A program made the position numbers and the translations under genes. A stretch of 11,705 bases of DNA from Gammaproteobacteria bacterium (GTDB taxonomy: Bacteria; Pseudomonadota; Gammaproteobacteria; DSM-19610). Positions within the stretch are counted from its first letter, which is position 1. Every line of letters begins with the position of its first letter. Below, in pieces: positions 1 through 6,156 of this stretch. The DNA lies in contig DRQL01000049.1 of assembly GCA_011371465.1 (NCBI GenBank), positions 1-11,705 on the forward strand. Direction: 5' to 3'. The notes under the pieces are model-generated. The model was not told where the DNA came from. It did not search any database and was given only the letters and a program-made list of their open reading frames with translations.

Positions 1-61
1 GCAGTCGAGCAGCCAGGGATGGCAGGTTTTGCGGGTCTTGATCGGGCGCTACCGGTTCCAT
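1..61 (-). CDS. Possible 5' end of a gene running off the left edge
   Basis: On the minus strand an ATG at 61-59 opens a frame with no stop to the window edge. It encodes about 20 residues beginning MEPVAPDQDPQNLPSL. I do not recognise it, and no convincing Shine-Dalgarno sequence precedes the ATG. The only support is that the frame is open and lies in the same direction as gltS, just beyond the likely gltS terminator. It may equally be non-coding, and the opposite strand is also open here. Confidence 0.2.
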   Translation of the reverse strand, partial: MEPVAPDQDPQNLPSLAARL

Positions 62-83
62 GTCCGGGTTGTCCGACCTGGCT

Positions 84-128
84 CAAAACGTACCTGCCGC
101 TTATGTTTCAGTCAGGTTACCGGCAGGT
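84..128 (-). terminator. Candidate gltS terminator (8-bp stem, long loop)
   Basis: About 25 bases after the gltS stop, the minus strand reads ACCTGCCG (128-121), a loop of 21 bases, then CGGCAGGT (99-92), followed by ACGTTTTG. The stem is a perfect 8 bp and is GC-rich, and a four-T run follows. The long loop and short T run make it a weak intrinsic terminator at best. The position, just after the last gene of the leftward cluster, fits. Confidence 0.35.
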
Positions 129-151
129 TGACGGGACAGTAGTGACCTTCC

Positions 152-1375
152 CTAGAAATTGGCCAGGAAGAAGGGAATCAGCACCGCGTTGGCCAGGTCG
201 ATGAAGAAGGCGCAGACCAGCGGGACGATGATGAAGGCCAGGTGTGAACCGCCGTAGCGTTGCGCGACGGCCGACATGTTGGCCATGGCGGTCGGCGTCG
301 AGCCGAGGGAAATACCACCAAAACCCGAACAGACCACGGCGGCATCGTAGTTGCGGCCCATGGCGGGGAATACCACGAACAGATTGACGGCGACCGCAAC
401 CAGGAACTGGGCGCCGAGGATGGTGAAAATGGGGCCCGCCAGGTCCACCAGCGTCCACAGCTGCATGCTCATCAGTGACATGGCCAGGAAGGTGCCCAGC
501 GATACGTCGGCGATCAGGGCCATGGCGGGCGTGCGGGTCGGCCACCGGGTGCCGGTGATGCGGGGAAAGGATTTCGGCACCAGGTTGGTAATAAGTATGC
601 CGGCAAACAGGCAGGTCACAAACAGGGGCAGTTTCAGTCCCAGCGTCTCCAGTTCCTCGTTGATCAGGAAACCGACGATCGCGCTCACGTGTATGGCCAG
701 GATGGCGTCCAGCAGTTCCAGGTAACCGATATTGCCCTGTTTCTGTGTGTCCGGTTTGCCGACGTCCAGGGGTTGGGCGTCCGTGGGTTTCAGCTGGTAG
801 CGGGTGATCAGCAGCTTTGCGATGGGACCGCCCATGAGACTCGCCAGGATCAGGCCGAAGGTCGCGCTGGCAAGGCCGATCTCCATGGCGCCTGAAATGC
901 CGAAGTCCTCGGCAATTCGGGGTGCCCAGGCAATGGCCGTGCCATGCCCGCCAATCAGGGAAACGGTGCCGCCCAGCAGGCCGACCGGGGCCGGCAGATC
1001 GAACAGGGACGCCACGCCAATGCCGGTCAGGTTCTGTGCGAACATATAGCCGATGGTGATGGCCAGCAGGATGATGAGCGGCTTGCCGCCGGACAGCAGG
1101 TCCCTGAGGCTGGCGTTGATGCCGATGGTGGTAAAGAAGTACACCAGCAGCACATCCCGGGCGCCCAGTTCGAACTCCACCGCGACCCCGGTAGTGAGAT
1201 ACACCAGGGTAACCAGCAGCGATACGATCAGTCCGCCGGTGACCGGTTCCGGTATGCTGAATTCCCGAAGAAACCCCACGGCGTCATTGACCCGCTTGCC
1301 CAGGAACAGCACCACGATGCCCAGCGTTACCGCGAAGAAGGGCGTGAAGTGCAGGATACCGTTTTCAAATTCCAT
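152..1375 (-). CDS. gltS: Sodium/glutamate symporter GltS
   Basis: Inner-membrane carrier of the ESS family that imports glutamate with sodium ions. The 407-residue product is very hydrophobic, with about ten or more membrane spans in two halves separated by a hydrophilic stretch near residues 193-217. Each half carries a glycine-rich re-entrant loop typical of the family: GGHGTAIAW near 142-150, and GFGGISLGSTPTAMANM near 351-367. The length matches E. coli GltS (about 400). The ATG at 1375 is preceded by GAAGGA at a good distance, which supports this start. It lies 71 bases after the OprD-type porin in the same direction. It may be read from the same transcript or from its own promoter, as I see no strong promoter in the gap. 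Family assignment is firm. The exact substrate is inferred from the family. Confidence 0.93.
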   Translation of the reverse strand: MEFENGILHFTPFFAVTLGIVVLFLGKRVNDAVGFLREFSIPEPVTGGLIVSLLVTLVYLTTGVAVEFELGARDVLLVYFFTTIGINASLRDLLSGGKPLIILLAITIGYMFAQNLTGIGVASLFDLPAPVGLLGGTVSLIGGHGTAIAWAPRIAEDFGISGAMEIGLASATFGLILASLMGGPIAKLLITRYQLKPTDAQPLDVGKPDTQKQGNIGYLELLDAILAIHVSAIVGFLINEELETLGLKLPLFVTCLFAGILITNLVPKSFPRITGTRWPTRTPAMALIADVSLGTFLAMSLMSMQLWTLVDLAGPIFTILGAQFLVAVAVNLFVVFPAMGRNYDAAVVCSGFGGISLGSTPTAMANMSAVAQRYGGSHLAFIIVPLVCAFFIDLANAVLIPFFLANF

Positions 1376-1446
1376 GTGTTTTCCTTCGGGGGATCTGCGT
1401 CGCGCAGGTATTCAGGCTGAATTCAGTCGGGCAGTTTAAGTGATAT
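1376..1446 (-). other. Intergenic gap porin to gltS with short palindrome
   Basis: The 71 bases between the porin stop and the gltS start hold a perfect 10-base palindrome CTGAATTCAG at 1417-1426 and the gltS ribosome binding site (GAAGGA, at about 1382-1387 read on the minus strand). No T-run terminator is visible after the porin, so read-through into gltS is possible. The palindrome contains an EcoRI-type site and may be chance. Confidence 0.4.
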
Positions 1447-2805
1447 CTACAGCAGTGAGAAATCATAATTGGCGATCAGGCGGATATCACGCAAATCCTT
1501 GCGATTGGCGCCGTCCTGGTCCACAAAGGCAGCACGCAACCGGAACCACAGCCCTTTTGCCACACCGGTTCCGGGTTTGTAATCCAGGGTCAGGTCCAGC
1601 TCGGACTCGTCCGGGCTGGCATCGGCGCCGTTATCCGGTGTATCGCCCCATGCGTAGTTGATAAAGCCGCTGAACGCGTTGTCGCCAAAATAGCTGAAAT
1701 CGGAGGACAGGCCGAGCAGCCAGGCGTCTTCGCCGGCGCGGTCGAAATCCCTGATCATGAGGGAGATATAGCTCGGGCTGCCGCCCCAGGGGTTGCGCAT
1801 TCCGGCATTATTGCGGGTGGAAGTGTGCGCCAGGGTCAACAGCAGACCCCGGTAGCTGGCAGCCAGCTTGGCACCGAGGAAATCGGTGTCGAAGTCGCCG
1901 CCCAGCTGGTCCCCCACCGAGCGCTGGTTGGCGTACTGCGCCGAAAACTGGAAGCCCATGCCCATCCGCGTGCGGATGCGCGAGTTTCCCTCCGCGTAAA
2001 AGATGTTCATAAAGTCGCGGTTATAGTGATCGACCACGGCTACATTGGCCTGGTTGGCGAAGGTGTAGCGGGCGCCGACGGTGGTTAGCGCGCGGTCAGG
2101 ACCGTCAATGCCGGCGGCCTCGGTCATACTGATAAAATCGGTCGCGTCCCGTTTTTTCATGCGCCAGGTCTGACCCAGCCCGTAGACAAAACGCTGGCCG
2201 GAAAAATCAAACAGGGTAACCGCTTCGAAGGTATTGGGTACCATGCGGGCATCGTTACCATTGAGGAAGGGCAATTCGATACGCTGCCGGTAGGCCTTCA
2301 GCGACAGGCTCCGGTACAGTCGGGCTTCCAGGTAGGCCTGCCCCAGTACCGTAAAGCTTTTCTGGCCGGGCTTGAGCAGCTTGCTGCCATCCTTGTCGGC
2401 AGGCCCGTAGAGTTTCTGCGAGGTATACAGGGTCGCCGCCAGGTTGATGCGGTCTTTCCAGCGGGGGGTGGCCAGTTGCAGGCCCGCGCCCTGTGCCCAT
2501 GCCTCGATCGTCGGGCTGGCATCGCGTTGACGACCGAAGTAGTAGTTGCGCAGGTGCAGGTCCAGCGAACTTTCAAACAACAGGTCGGCCAGTTCGGTAA
2601 TGACCCGGACCGGTGTGGGTAGTTTAAAAGCGTGTTCGCTGGACTCGGGCGCGTCTTCCACGCTGCCCGCCGCGGTCTGCTCGCTCTGGATGTATTCCGG
2701 GCTGGCCTGCGCGTGTCGAATCGTCCCGGTCAGCAGAACGAGTGCAGCAAGGGGCGCGACAAGAACCGCGGCCTGCATGCCAGGCCGGTCAGGGTTGATG
2801 GCCAT
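1447..2805 (-). CDS. OprD-family outer membrane porin
   Basis: Predicted 452-residue outer-membrane beta-barrel for passive uptake of small solutes. Members of the OprD family carry basic amino acids, peptides or organic acids. The N-terminus has a hydrophobic signal segment at about residues 11-28, with a likely cleavage after AQA at residues 32-34. The mature part begins with an acidic, Ser/Glu-rich stretch and then the family-like sequence LHLRNYYFGRQRD. Alternating aromatic/polar strands and Gly/Asn/Asp-rich turns continue to the end (RLIANYDFSLL). The open frame extends to 2988, but the first 61 codons lie inside psd and read as Cys/Arg-rich nonsense. I therefore start at the ATG at 2805. 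An alternative ATG at 2778 leaves a shorter signal peptide. Neither has a clear ribosome binding site, which suggests coupling to psd, whose last 17 bases it overlaps. The substrate cannot be read from the sequence, though the downstream gltS suggests amino acids. Confidence 0.8.
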   Translation of the reverse strand: MAINPDRPGMQAAVLVAPLAALVLLTGTIRHAQASPEYIQSEQTAAGSVEDAPESSEHAFKLPTPVRVITELADLLFESSLDLHLRNYYFGRQRDASPTIEAWAQGAGLQLATPRWKDRINLAATLYTSQKLYGPADKDGSKLLKPGQKSFTVLGQAYLEARLYRSLSLKAYRQRIELPFLNGNDARMVPNTFEAVTLFDFSGQRFVYGLGQTWRMKKRDATDFISMTEAAGIDGPDRALTTVGARYTFANQANVAVVDHYNRDFMNIFYAEGNSRIRTRMGMGFQFSAQYANQRSVGDQLGGDFDTDFLGAKLAASYRGLLLTLAHTSTRNNAGMRNPWGGSPSYISLMIRDFDRAGEDAWLLGLSSDFSYFGDNAFSGFINYAWGDTPDNGADASPDESELDLTLDYKPGTGVAKGLWFRLRAAFVDQDGANRKDLRDIRLIANYDFSLL

Positions 2806-3694
2806 GCGGGTCAGTCGCCGTGCCCAGCGCCTGTCCCATGCGCAGCGGCTGTTCAGCGGACAGTCGGTCGTCCCAGCGCACGCGGTTTTCGCCGAACAGC
2901 AGGATGACCGTCGAGCCCATGTTGAAGCGCCCCATCTCGGCGCCGCGTTGCAGTTCGATAACCTGTGCACGCAGGTCCTGCACTTCAATGTCGCTGCGGT
3001 GGGGCGGGGTGACCAGCCCGGACCAGACGGTTTCGATGGCGGCGACGTTGATGGCGCCCACCAGCACCATGGCCATCGGGCCGGCTGCGGTATCGAACAG
3101 CGCGACCAGGCGCTCGTTGCGGGCGAACAGGCGGGGAATGGTCCTGGCGGTGTGTGCCGCGACGCTGAACAGGCGGCCCGGTATGTACACGGTTTCCAGC
3201 AGTTTGCCGCTCAGTGGCATGTGCACGCGGTGATAGTCGCGCGGGGAGAGGTACACGGTAATAAAGCGGCCGTTCCGGAAAACCCGGGCACGTTGCGCAT
3301 CGCCGCCCAGCAATTCGGTTACGCTGAAGCTGTGCCCCTTGGCCTGGAACACGGCGTCCCGGTCTATGTCGCCGACCTGGCTGATATGCCCGTCGGCGGG
3401 GCTGACGACGGTGGATTCGTCACCGGCCAGGGGGCGCGCGCCTTCGCGCAGTGCGCGCGTGAAGAATGCGTTGAAATGCACATAGTCTTCGGGATTCCGG
3501 TACTGTGCTTCACCCCAGTCGACCTGGTACTGATCGGCAAACCAGCGGATCAGCCGGTTCTTGAACCAGGGCGTCTCGACCCGGGTCAACCGGTAGGTCA
3601 GCCGGGACACCGCGTGCTGCGGTAACGGGTAGAGCGGCCAGGATTTCAGGTAGTCCAGCCAGCCGGCGTCTTCCTGCTGCAGGCCCGCACTCAA
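2789..3694 (-). CDS. psd: Phosphatidylserine decarboxylase proenzyme
   Basis: Converts phosphatidylserine to phosphatidylethanolamine at the inner membrane, the last step of PE synthesis. The 301-residue proenzyme should cleave itself between G260 and S261 in the sequence FNMGSTVILLF, leaving S261 as the pyruvoyl group. E. coli has LGST where this protein has MGST, a conservative change. The other catalytic-triad candidates are D101 in SPADGH and H155 in DYHRVHMP. The N-terminal region (WFKNRLIRWFADQYQVDWGEAQ) aligns with E. coli Psd. The start is a TTG at 3694-3692 that overlaps the TGA of the upstream copper chaperone gene (TTGA). No ATG occurs before residue 160, so a non-ATG start is required, and the overlap suggests translational coupling. 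The 3' end overlaps the porin gene by 17 bases. The company of copper genes and a porin is unusual for psd, which more often lies near rsgA, mscS-like or rhodanese genes. Confidence 0.95.
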   Translation of the reverse strand: MSAGLQQEDAGWLDYLKSWPLYPLPQHAVSRLTYRLTRVETPWFKNRLIRWFADQYQVDWGEAQYRNPEDYVHFNAFFTRALREGARPLAGDESTVVSPADGHISQVGDIDRDAVFQAKGHSFSVTELLGGDAQRARVFRNGRFITVYLSPRDYHRVHMPLSGKLLETVYIPGRLFSVAAHTARTIPRLFARNERLVALFDTAAGPMAMVLVGAINVAAIETVWSGLVTPPHRSDIEVQDLRAQVIELQRGAEMGRFNMGSTVILLFGENRVRWDDRLSAEQPLRMGQALGTATDPHGHQP

Positions 3695-4116
3695 GGCTTT
3701 TTTCTGACGATAGCCTGGACCCGCACCGTGCCGCCATCCGCGAACTGCAGGTTGAATTCCACCAGGTCCCCGCTGTGCAGGCGTTGTTCCGGCGCGGGCA
3801 TCATCAGGTGATAACTGCCGGGTTCCAGTGCAACGCTGGTCCCGGCCGGGATTGGCAGGCTGTCCTGGTGGGACATGCGGGCGACACCGTCGACGATCAC
3901 CGACTTATGCAGCATCACCATCCTGAAGGTCGGGCTGGTAATGTTTTCCAGCGTGACATCGCTGCTGCCGGTGTTTTTCAGCGTCATGTAGGCGGCCATC
4001 ATCTGTGCGCCGGGCGGAGCTTCGCGTACCCAGGCATTTTCGACCTGGATGGCGGGGTCTGCACAGGCGAGCAGGCTCCAGCTGCACAGCAACAGGGATA
4101 GCAGGAATGATTTCAT
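3691..4116 (-). CDS. PCu(A)C-type periplasmic copper(I) chaperone
   Basis: Periplasmic copper chaperone that, with SCO-type proteins, supplies copper to the metal centres of respiratory oxidases. The 141-residue product shows the exact family copper motif H-x10-M-x21-H-x-M: H70, M81, H103 and M105. The N-terminus MKSFLLSLLLCSWSLLAC is a signal sequence. It can be read either as a secretory signal cleaved near ACA/DP or as a lipoprotein signal with lipobox LLAC and lipidated C18. The ATG at 4116 overlaps the stop of the upstream SCO gene by four bases (ATGA), and its own stop overlaps the psd TTG start. Translation is therefore probably coupled along the cluster. Pairing of PCu(A)C with SCO is a well-known arrangement, which strengthens both calls. 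The oxidase served is not in the window. Confidence 0.93.
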   Translation of the reverse strand: MKSFLLSLLLCSWSLLACADPAIQVENAWVREAPPGAQMMAAYMTLKNTGSSDVTLENITSPTFRMVMLHKSVIVDGVARMSHQDSLPIPAGTSVALEPGSYHLMMPAPEQRLHSGDLVEFNLQFADGGTVRVQAIVRKKP

Positions 4117-4724
4117 CGGCTGGCCTCGTAGTAGTTCCGGATTGCGACAAAGTCCTGCGCAATCCGATCCGGGTCGTGTGGGGTACCGAACAGCGCACGG
4201 AAGTTGCCGTCCGGGTCGAACAGGAGGATGGAAGCACTGTGATCCACCAGGTAGTCGTCAGCGCTCTCCCCGGGTGATTTGCCGTACAGGATGCCGAGCT
4301 GCCGGGTCAGGCGCAGGATTTGCTGCGGGTCTCCGGTCACGCCGATAAAATCGGGATTGAAGTAGGGCAGGTACTGCGCCAGCACTTCCGGTGTATCACG
4401 CTCGGGGTCCACGCTGAAAAACACCACCTGGGGTTTGGCGCCCGGGGTTTTGTCCTGTTCCAGCTTTTTCATGACCTGGGCCAGCATGGACAGCGAGGTG
4501 GGACAGACATCCGGGCAGTGGGTGTAGCCAAAAAAGGTAAAACTCCATTTGCCCATAAGATTCTTGCGGGTAAAGGGCTTCCCGTTCTGGTCGGTAAGCT
4601 GAAAGTCGGCAATGATTTTGGCATCCGGCAGCAGGGTGCCCTGCTGGAGTTGCGGTGGCTGGGGCGGGCTGCAGGCGGACAACAGCACGGCGGCCAGTAA
4701 CATCGGTATAATACGTATTTTCAT
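4113..4724 (-). CDS. SCO1/SenC family copper-binding lipoprotein
   Basis: Thioredoxin-fold copper protein that helps assemble the copper site of cytochrome oxidases. It has 203 residues. A lipoprotein signal (MKIRIIPMLLAAVLLSAC, lipobox LSAC, C18) anchors it on the periplasmic side. The copper ligands of the family are present: C70 and C74 in GYTHCPDVCPTS and H162 in LVDHSAS. The stretch FFSVDPERDTPEVL near 102-115 is also characteristic. It is the first gene of the leftward cluster and overlaps the PCu(A)C gene by four bases (ATGA). Its start codon is 76 bases from the chosen prmB start, so the two transcription units diverge from a very short shared region. The upstream TTG/GTG options are poor, and the ATG puts the lipobox at the normal distance. 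Confidence 0.94.
   Translation of the reverse strand: MKIRIIPMLLAAVLLSACSPPQPPQLQQGTLLPDAKIIADFQLTDQNGKPFTRKNLMGKWSFTFFGYTHCPDVCPTSLSMLAQVMKKLEQDKTPGAKPQVVFFSVDPERDTPEVLAQYLPYFNPDFIGVTGDPQQILRLTRQLGILYGKSPGESADDYLVDHSASILLFDPDGNFRALFGTPHDPDRIAQDFVAIRNYYEASR
4707..4712 (+). promoter_or_regulatory. Perfect TATAAT, candidate prmB -10 inside the SCO gene
   Basis: TATAAT lies on the plus strand within codons 5-7 of the SCO gene. Transcription would begin near 4719, giving prmB a leader of about 80 bases to the ATG at 4801 (or 61 to 4780). The hexamer 17 bases upstream (AGCACG, 4684-4689) is a poor -35, so the call rests on the -10 alone. The match could be chance, since ATT ATA codons produce it. 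Confidence 0.3.
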
Positions 4725-4800
4725 GACCGCGCATTATCCCATTGACCGGGCCGTCGGGATAGGGGCAGGCGAATATTCAATGGATCGGGACCAGGGCACC

Positions 4801-5730
4801 ATGCAGCAGGATACGCTGGCGGAACTACACACCCTTCGCGACCTGGTGCGCTGGGGGGCCAGCCGTTTCGGCGCGGCGGGCCTGGTGTTTGGCCACGGCA
4901 CCGATAATGCGTTCGACGAGGCGCTGCAGCTGGTGCGCCATGCACTGCATCTGCCGGCGCAGTTCCCTGACTATTTCCTGGCGGCCAATATTACCGCGGA
5001 AGAGCGGGCAGCCGTGCTGGCAATGATCCGGCAGCGTATCGATACGCGCAAGCCGGCCGCCTACCTGACGCACGAGGCCTGGTTTGCCGGCCTGCCGTTC
5101 TACGTGGACGAGCGCGTGCTGGTGCCGCGTTCGCCCGTGGCGGAGTGGATCGAGCGGGGCTTCCAGCCCTGGCTGGAACCGGACGCGGTCGAACAGGTGC
5201 TGGACCTGTGTACCGGCAGCGGCTGTATCGGCATCGCCTGTGCGGCGCATTTCGAAAATGCGCACGTCGACCTGGTGGATATTTCCGCCGCGGCGCTCGA
5301 GGTTGCGGTGAAGAATATCGAGCAGCACGACCTGCAGGACTGGGTGCGGGTGATCGAGTCCGACCTGTTCGATGCGCTCGAGGCGCAGCGTTACCAGCTC
5401 ATCATCAGCAATCCGCCCTATGTTTCCCGCGAGGAAATGCAGCAACTGGCGGAGGAATACCGGCACGAGCCCGAGCTCGGGCTGGTGGCCGGTAAAGAGG
5501 GGCTGGAAGTCGTGGTGCGTATCCTGGCGCAGGCGTCCGACTACCTCGACGAGCAGGGTATCCTGGTGGTGGAAGTCGGGAACAGCCAGGAATTGCTGGT
5601 GGAATGTTTTCCGGACGTGCCGTTCCTGTGGCTGGAGTTTGAACGCGGCGGGCAGGGGGTGTTCCTGCTGGAAGCGGCGCAGCTGCAGGCGTACCGGCCA
5701 CAGTTCGTGGCCGCGCTGGAAACCGGATAG
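4801..5730 (+). CDS. prmB: Ribosomal protein L3 N5-glutamine methyltransferase PrmB
   Basis: S-adenosylmethionine-dependent enzyme that methylates a glutamine of ribosomal protein uL3 (L3). From the ATG at 4801 the product is 309 residues, against 310 in E. coli. It shows SAM motif I VLDLCTGSGCIGIACA (133-148) and the catalytic NPPY tetrad N204-Y207 (IISNPPYV). The PrmB-specific blocks RWGASRF, GHGTDNAFDEA, YVDERVLVPRSP and EYRHEPELGLVAG separate it from the related release-factor enzyme PrmC. The frame is open from 4612, but that part is the shadow of the SCO gene. Possible starts are 4780 and 4801. I prefer 4801 because AGGG lies just upstream and the N-terminal length fits E. coli best, but 4780 (7 residues longer) is possible. 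It is followed after 37 bases by a small gene in the same direction, probably co-transcribed. Confidence 0.93.
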   Translation: MQQDTLAELHTLRDLVRWGASRFGAAGLVFGHGTDNAFDEALQLVRHALHLPAQFPDYFLAANITAEERAAVLAMIRQRIDTRKPAAYLTHEAWFAGLPFYVDERVLVPRSPVAEWIERGFQPWLEPDAVEQVLDLCTGSGCIGIACAAHFENAHVDLVDISAAALEVAVKNIEQHDLQDWVRVIESDLFDALEAQRYQLIISNPPYVSREEMQQLAEEYRHEPELGLVAGKEGLEVVVRILAQASDYLDEQGILVVEVGNSQELLVECFPDVPFLWLEFERGGQGVFLLEAAQLQAYRPQFVAALETG

Positions 5731-5756
5731 ACCGGAATTGAACTGACCATGAAAAC

Positions 5757-5761
5757 GGAGG
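5757..5761 (+). promoter_or_regulatory. Strong ribosome binding site GGAGG
   Basis: GGAGG ends six bases before the ATG at 5768. It is the clearest Shine-Dalgarno sequence in the plus-strand genes here and fixes the start of the small downstream protein. An earlier ATG at 5749 opens only nine codons in another frame. Confidence 0.75.
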
Positions 5762-5767
5762 CAGAAC

Positions 5768-6082
5768 ATGCTGGGTAGACCCAAAACCGCCGAGGAGTAC
5801 GTGGACCTGGTGGACCAGGCCCTGTTCGAGATCGAGGACCTGCGCATGGCGGCCGAGTACGATATGGAATCCATGGGCGCAGCGATGGAATTCCTGGACG
5901 ACCTGGAGCGCGATGTGCGCCGGCTCAGGGACTCGATGGCAGACGGCAGCTATATGTTTGGCAAGGAGAATCTTCCCTTTTTCAAGCTGGCCGAAAAACA
6001 GGACGAGCGCTTTCTGCCGTTCCGGCAGCTGCTGCTGAAAATCAACGAAACCCACATCAACGGACTGGATGCAGAGGGTTAG
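5768..6082 (+). CDS. Small acidic helical protein of unknown function
   Basis: A 104-residue protein that I cannot assign to a named family. It has no signal peptide or membrane span, so it is probably cytoplasmic. Residues 8-57 look like two amphipathic, acidic helices (for example VDLVDQALFEIEDLRMAAEY and FLDDLERDVRRLRDSM) that could form a helical hairpin or coiled coil. Residues 58-90 are less charged (YMFGKENLPFFKLAEKQ). It is rich in methionine (seven) and has no cysteine. A very good ribosome binding site (GGAGG) and normal codon use show that it is a real gene. It sits 37 bases after prmB and before the hemN promoter, so it is probably the second gene of the prmB transcript. A role linked to ribosome modification would be only a guess from position. 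Confidence 0.85.
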   Translation: MLGRPKTAEEYVDLVDQALFEIEDLRMAAEYDMESMGAAMEFLDDLERDVRRLRDSMADGSYMFGKENLPFFKLAEKQDERFLPFRQLLLKINETHINGLDAEG

Positions 6083-6086
6083 CACG

Positions 6087-6106
6087 GCCTTGACGGAAGT
6101 CAAGGC
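6087..6106 (+). promoter_or_regulatory. FNR/ANR-type operator upstream of hemN
   Basis: GCCTTGAC-GGAA-GTCAAGGC is a perfect 8-bp inverted repeat. Its core TTGAC-N4-GTCAA (6090-6103) fits the FNR/ANR/DNR recognition pattern TTGAT-N4-ATCAA, with the C/G variant common in ANR- and NNR-type sites. The centre is 6096.5. A plausible -10 (TAGTAT, 6126-6131) would start transcription at about 6138, exactly 41.5 bases downstream, the classic spacing for an FNR-activated promoter. hemN is a known target of this family in other proteobacteria. The same repeat could also fold as an RNA hairpin ending the upstream transcript, but no T-run follows. Confidence 0.75.
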
Positions 6107-6125
6107 GCACCAGGCCGGGCGCAGG

Positions 6126-6131
6126 TAGTAT
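6126..6131 (+). promoter_or_regulatory. Predicted hemN -10 element
   Basis: TAGTAT matches TATAAT at four of six positions, including the key TA and final T. It sits at the distance from the FNR-type box expected of a class II activated promoter. The predicted start near 6138 gives a leader of about 19 bases that contains the ribosome binding site GGAG (6147-6150). Confidence 0.5.
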
Positions 6132-6156
6132 CATTCGCTAAAATGTGGAGTTGTGT

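Noticed and set aside
19..204. 61-codon plus-strand frame at the left edge
   Set aside because: It runs through the gltS terminator region into the gltS 3' end on the opposite strand and has no ribosome binding site or recognisable product.
2806..2988. Upstream extension of the porin to 2988
   Set aside because: The extra 61 residues are Cys/Arg-rich, lie inside psd, and would bury the signal peptide.
2546..3625. 359-codon plus-strand frame opposite psd and the porin
   Set aside because: It spans the junction of two recognised genes on the other strand, and its composition is typical of an antisense shadow.
4612..4800. Longer prmB product starting in the SCO gene
   Set aside because: The extra residues are the antisense of SCO1 and have no match to PrmB N-termini.
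4825..5874. 349-codon minus-strand frame opposite prmB
   Set aside because: His/Gln/Arg-rich translation with no domain. It overlaps prmB, which has all its motifs.
6087..6106. The inverted repeat as an intrinsic terminator of the prmB unit
   Set aside because: No T-run follows, while the sequence and its position relative to a -10 fit an FNR-type operator. A secondary hairpin role is not excluded.
6145..6156. GTG at 6145 as the hemN start
   Set aside because: The GTG lies directly in the Shine-Dalgarno region for the ATG at 6157, and HemN homologues begin at the latter.
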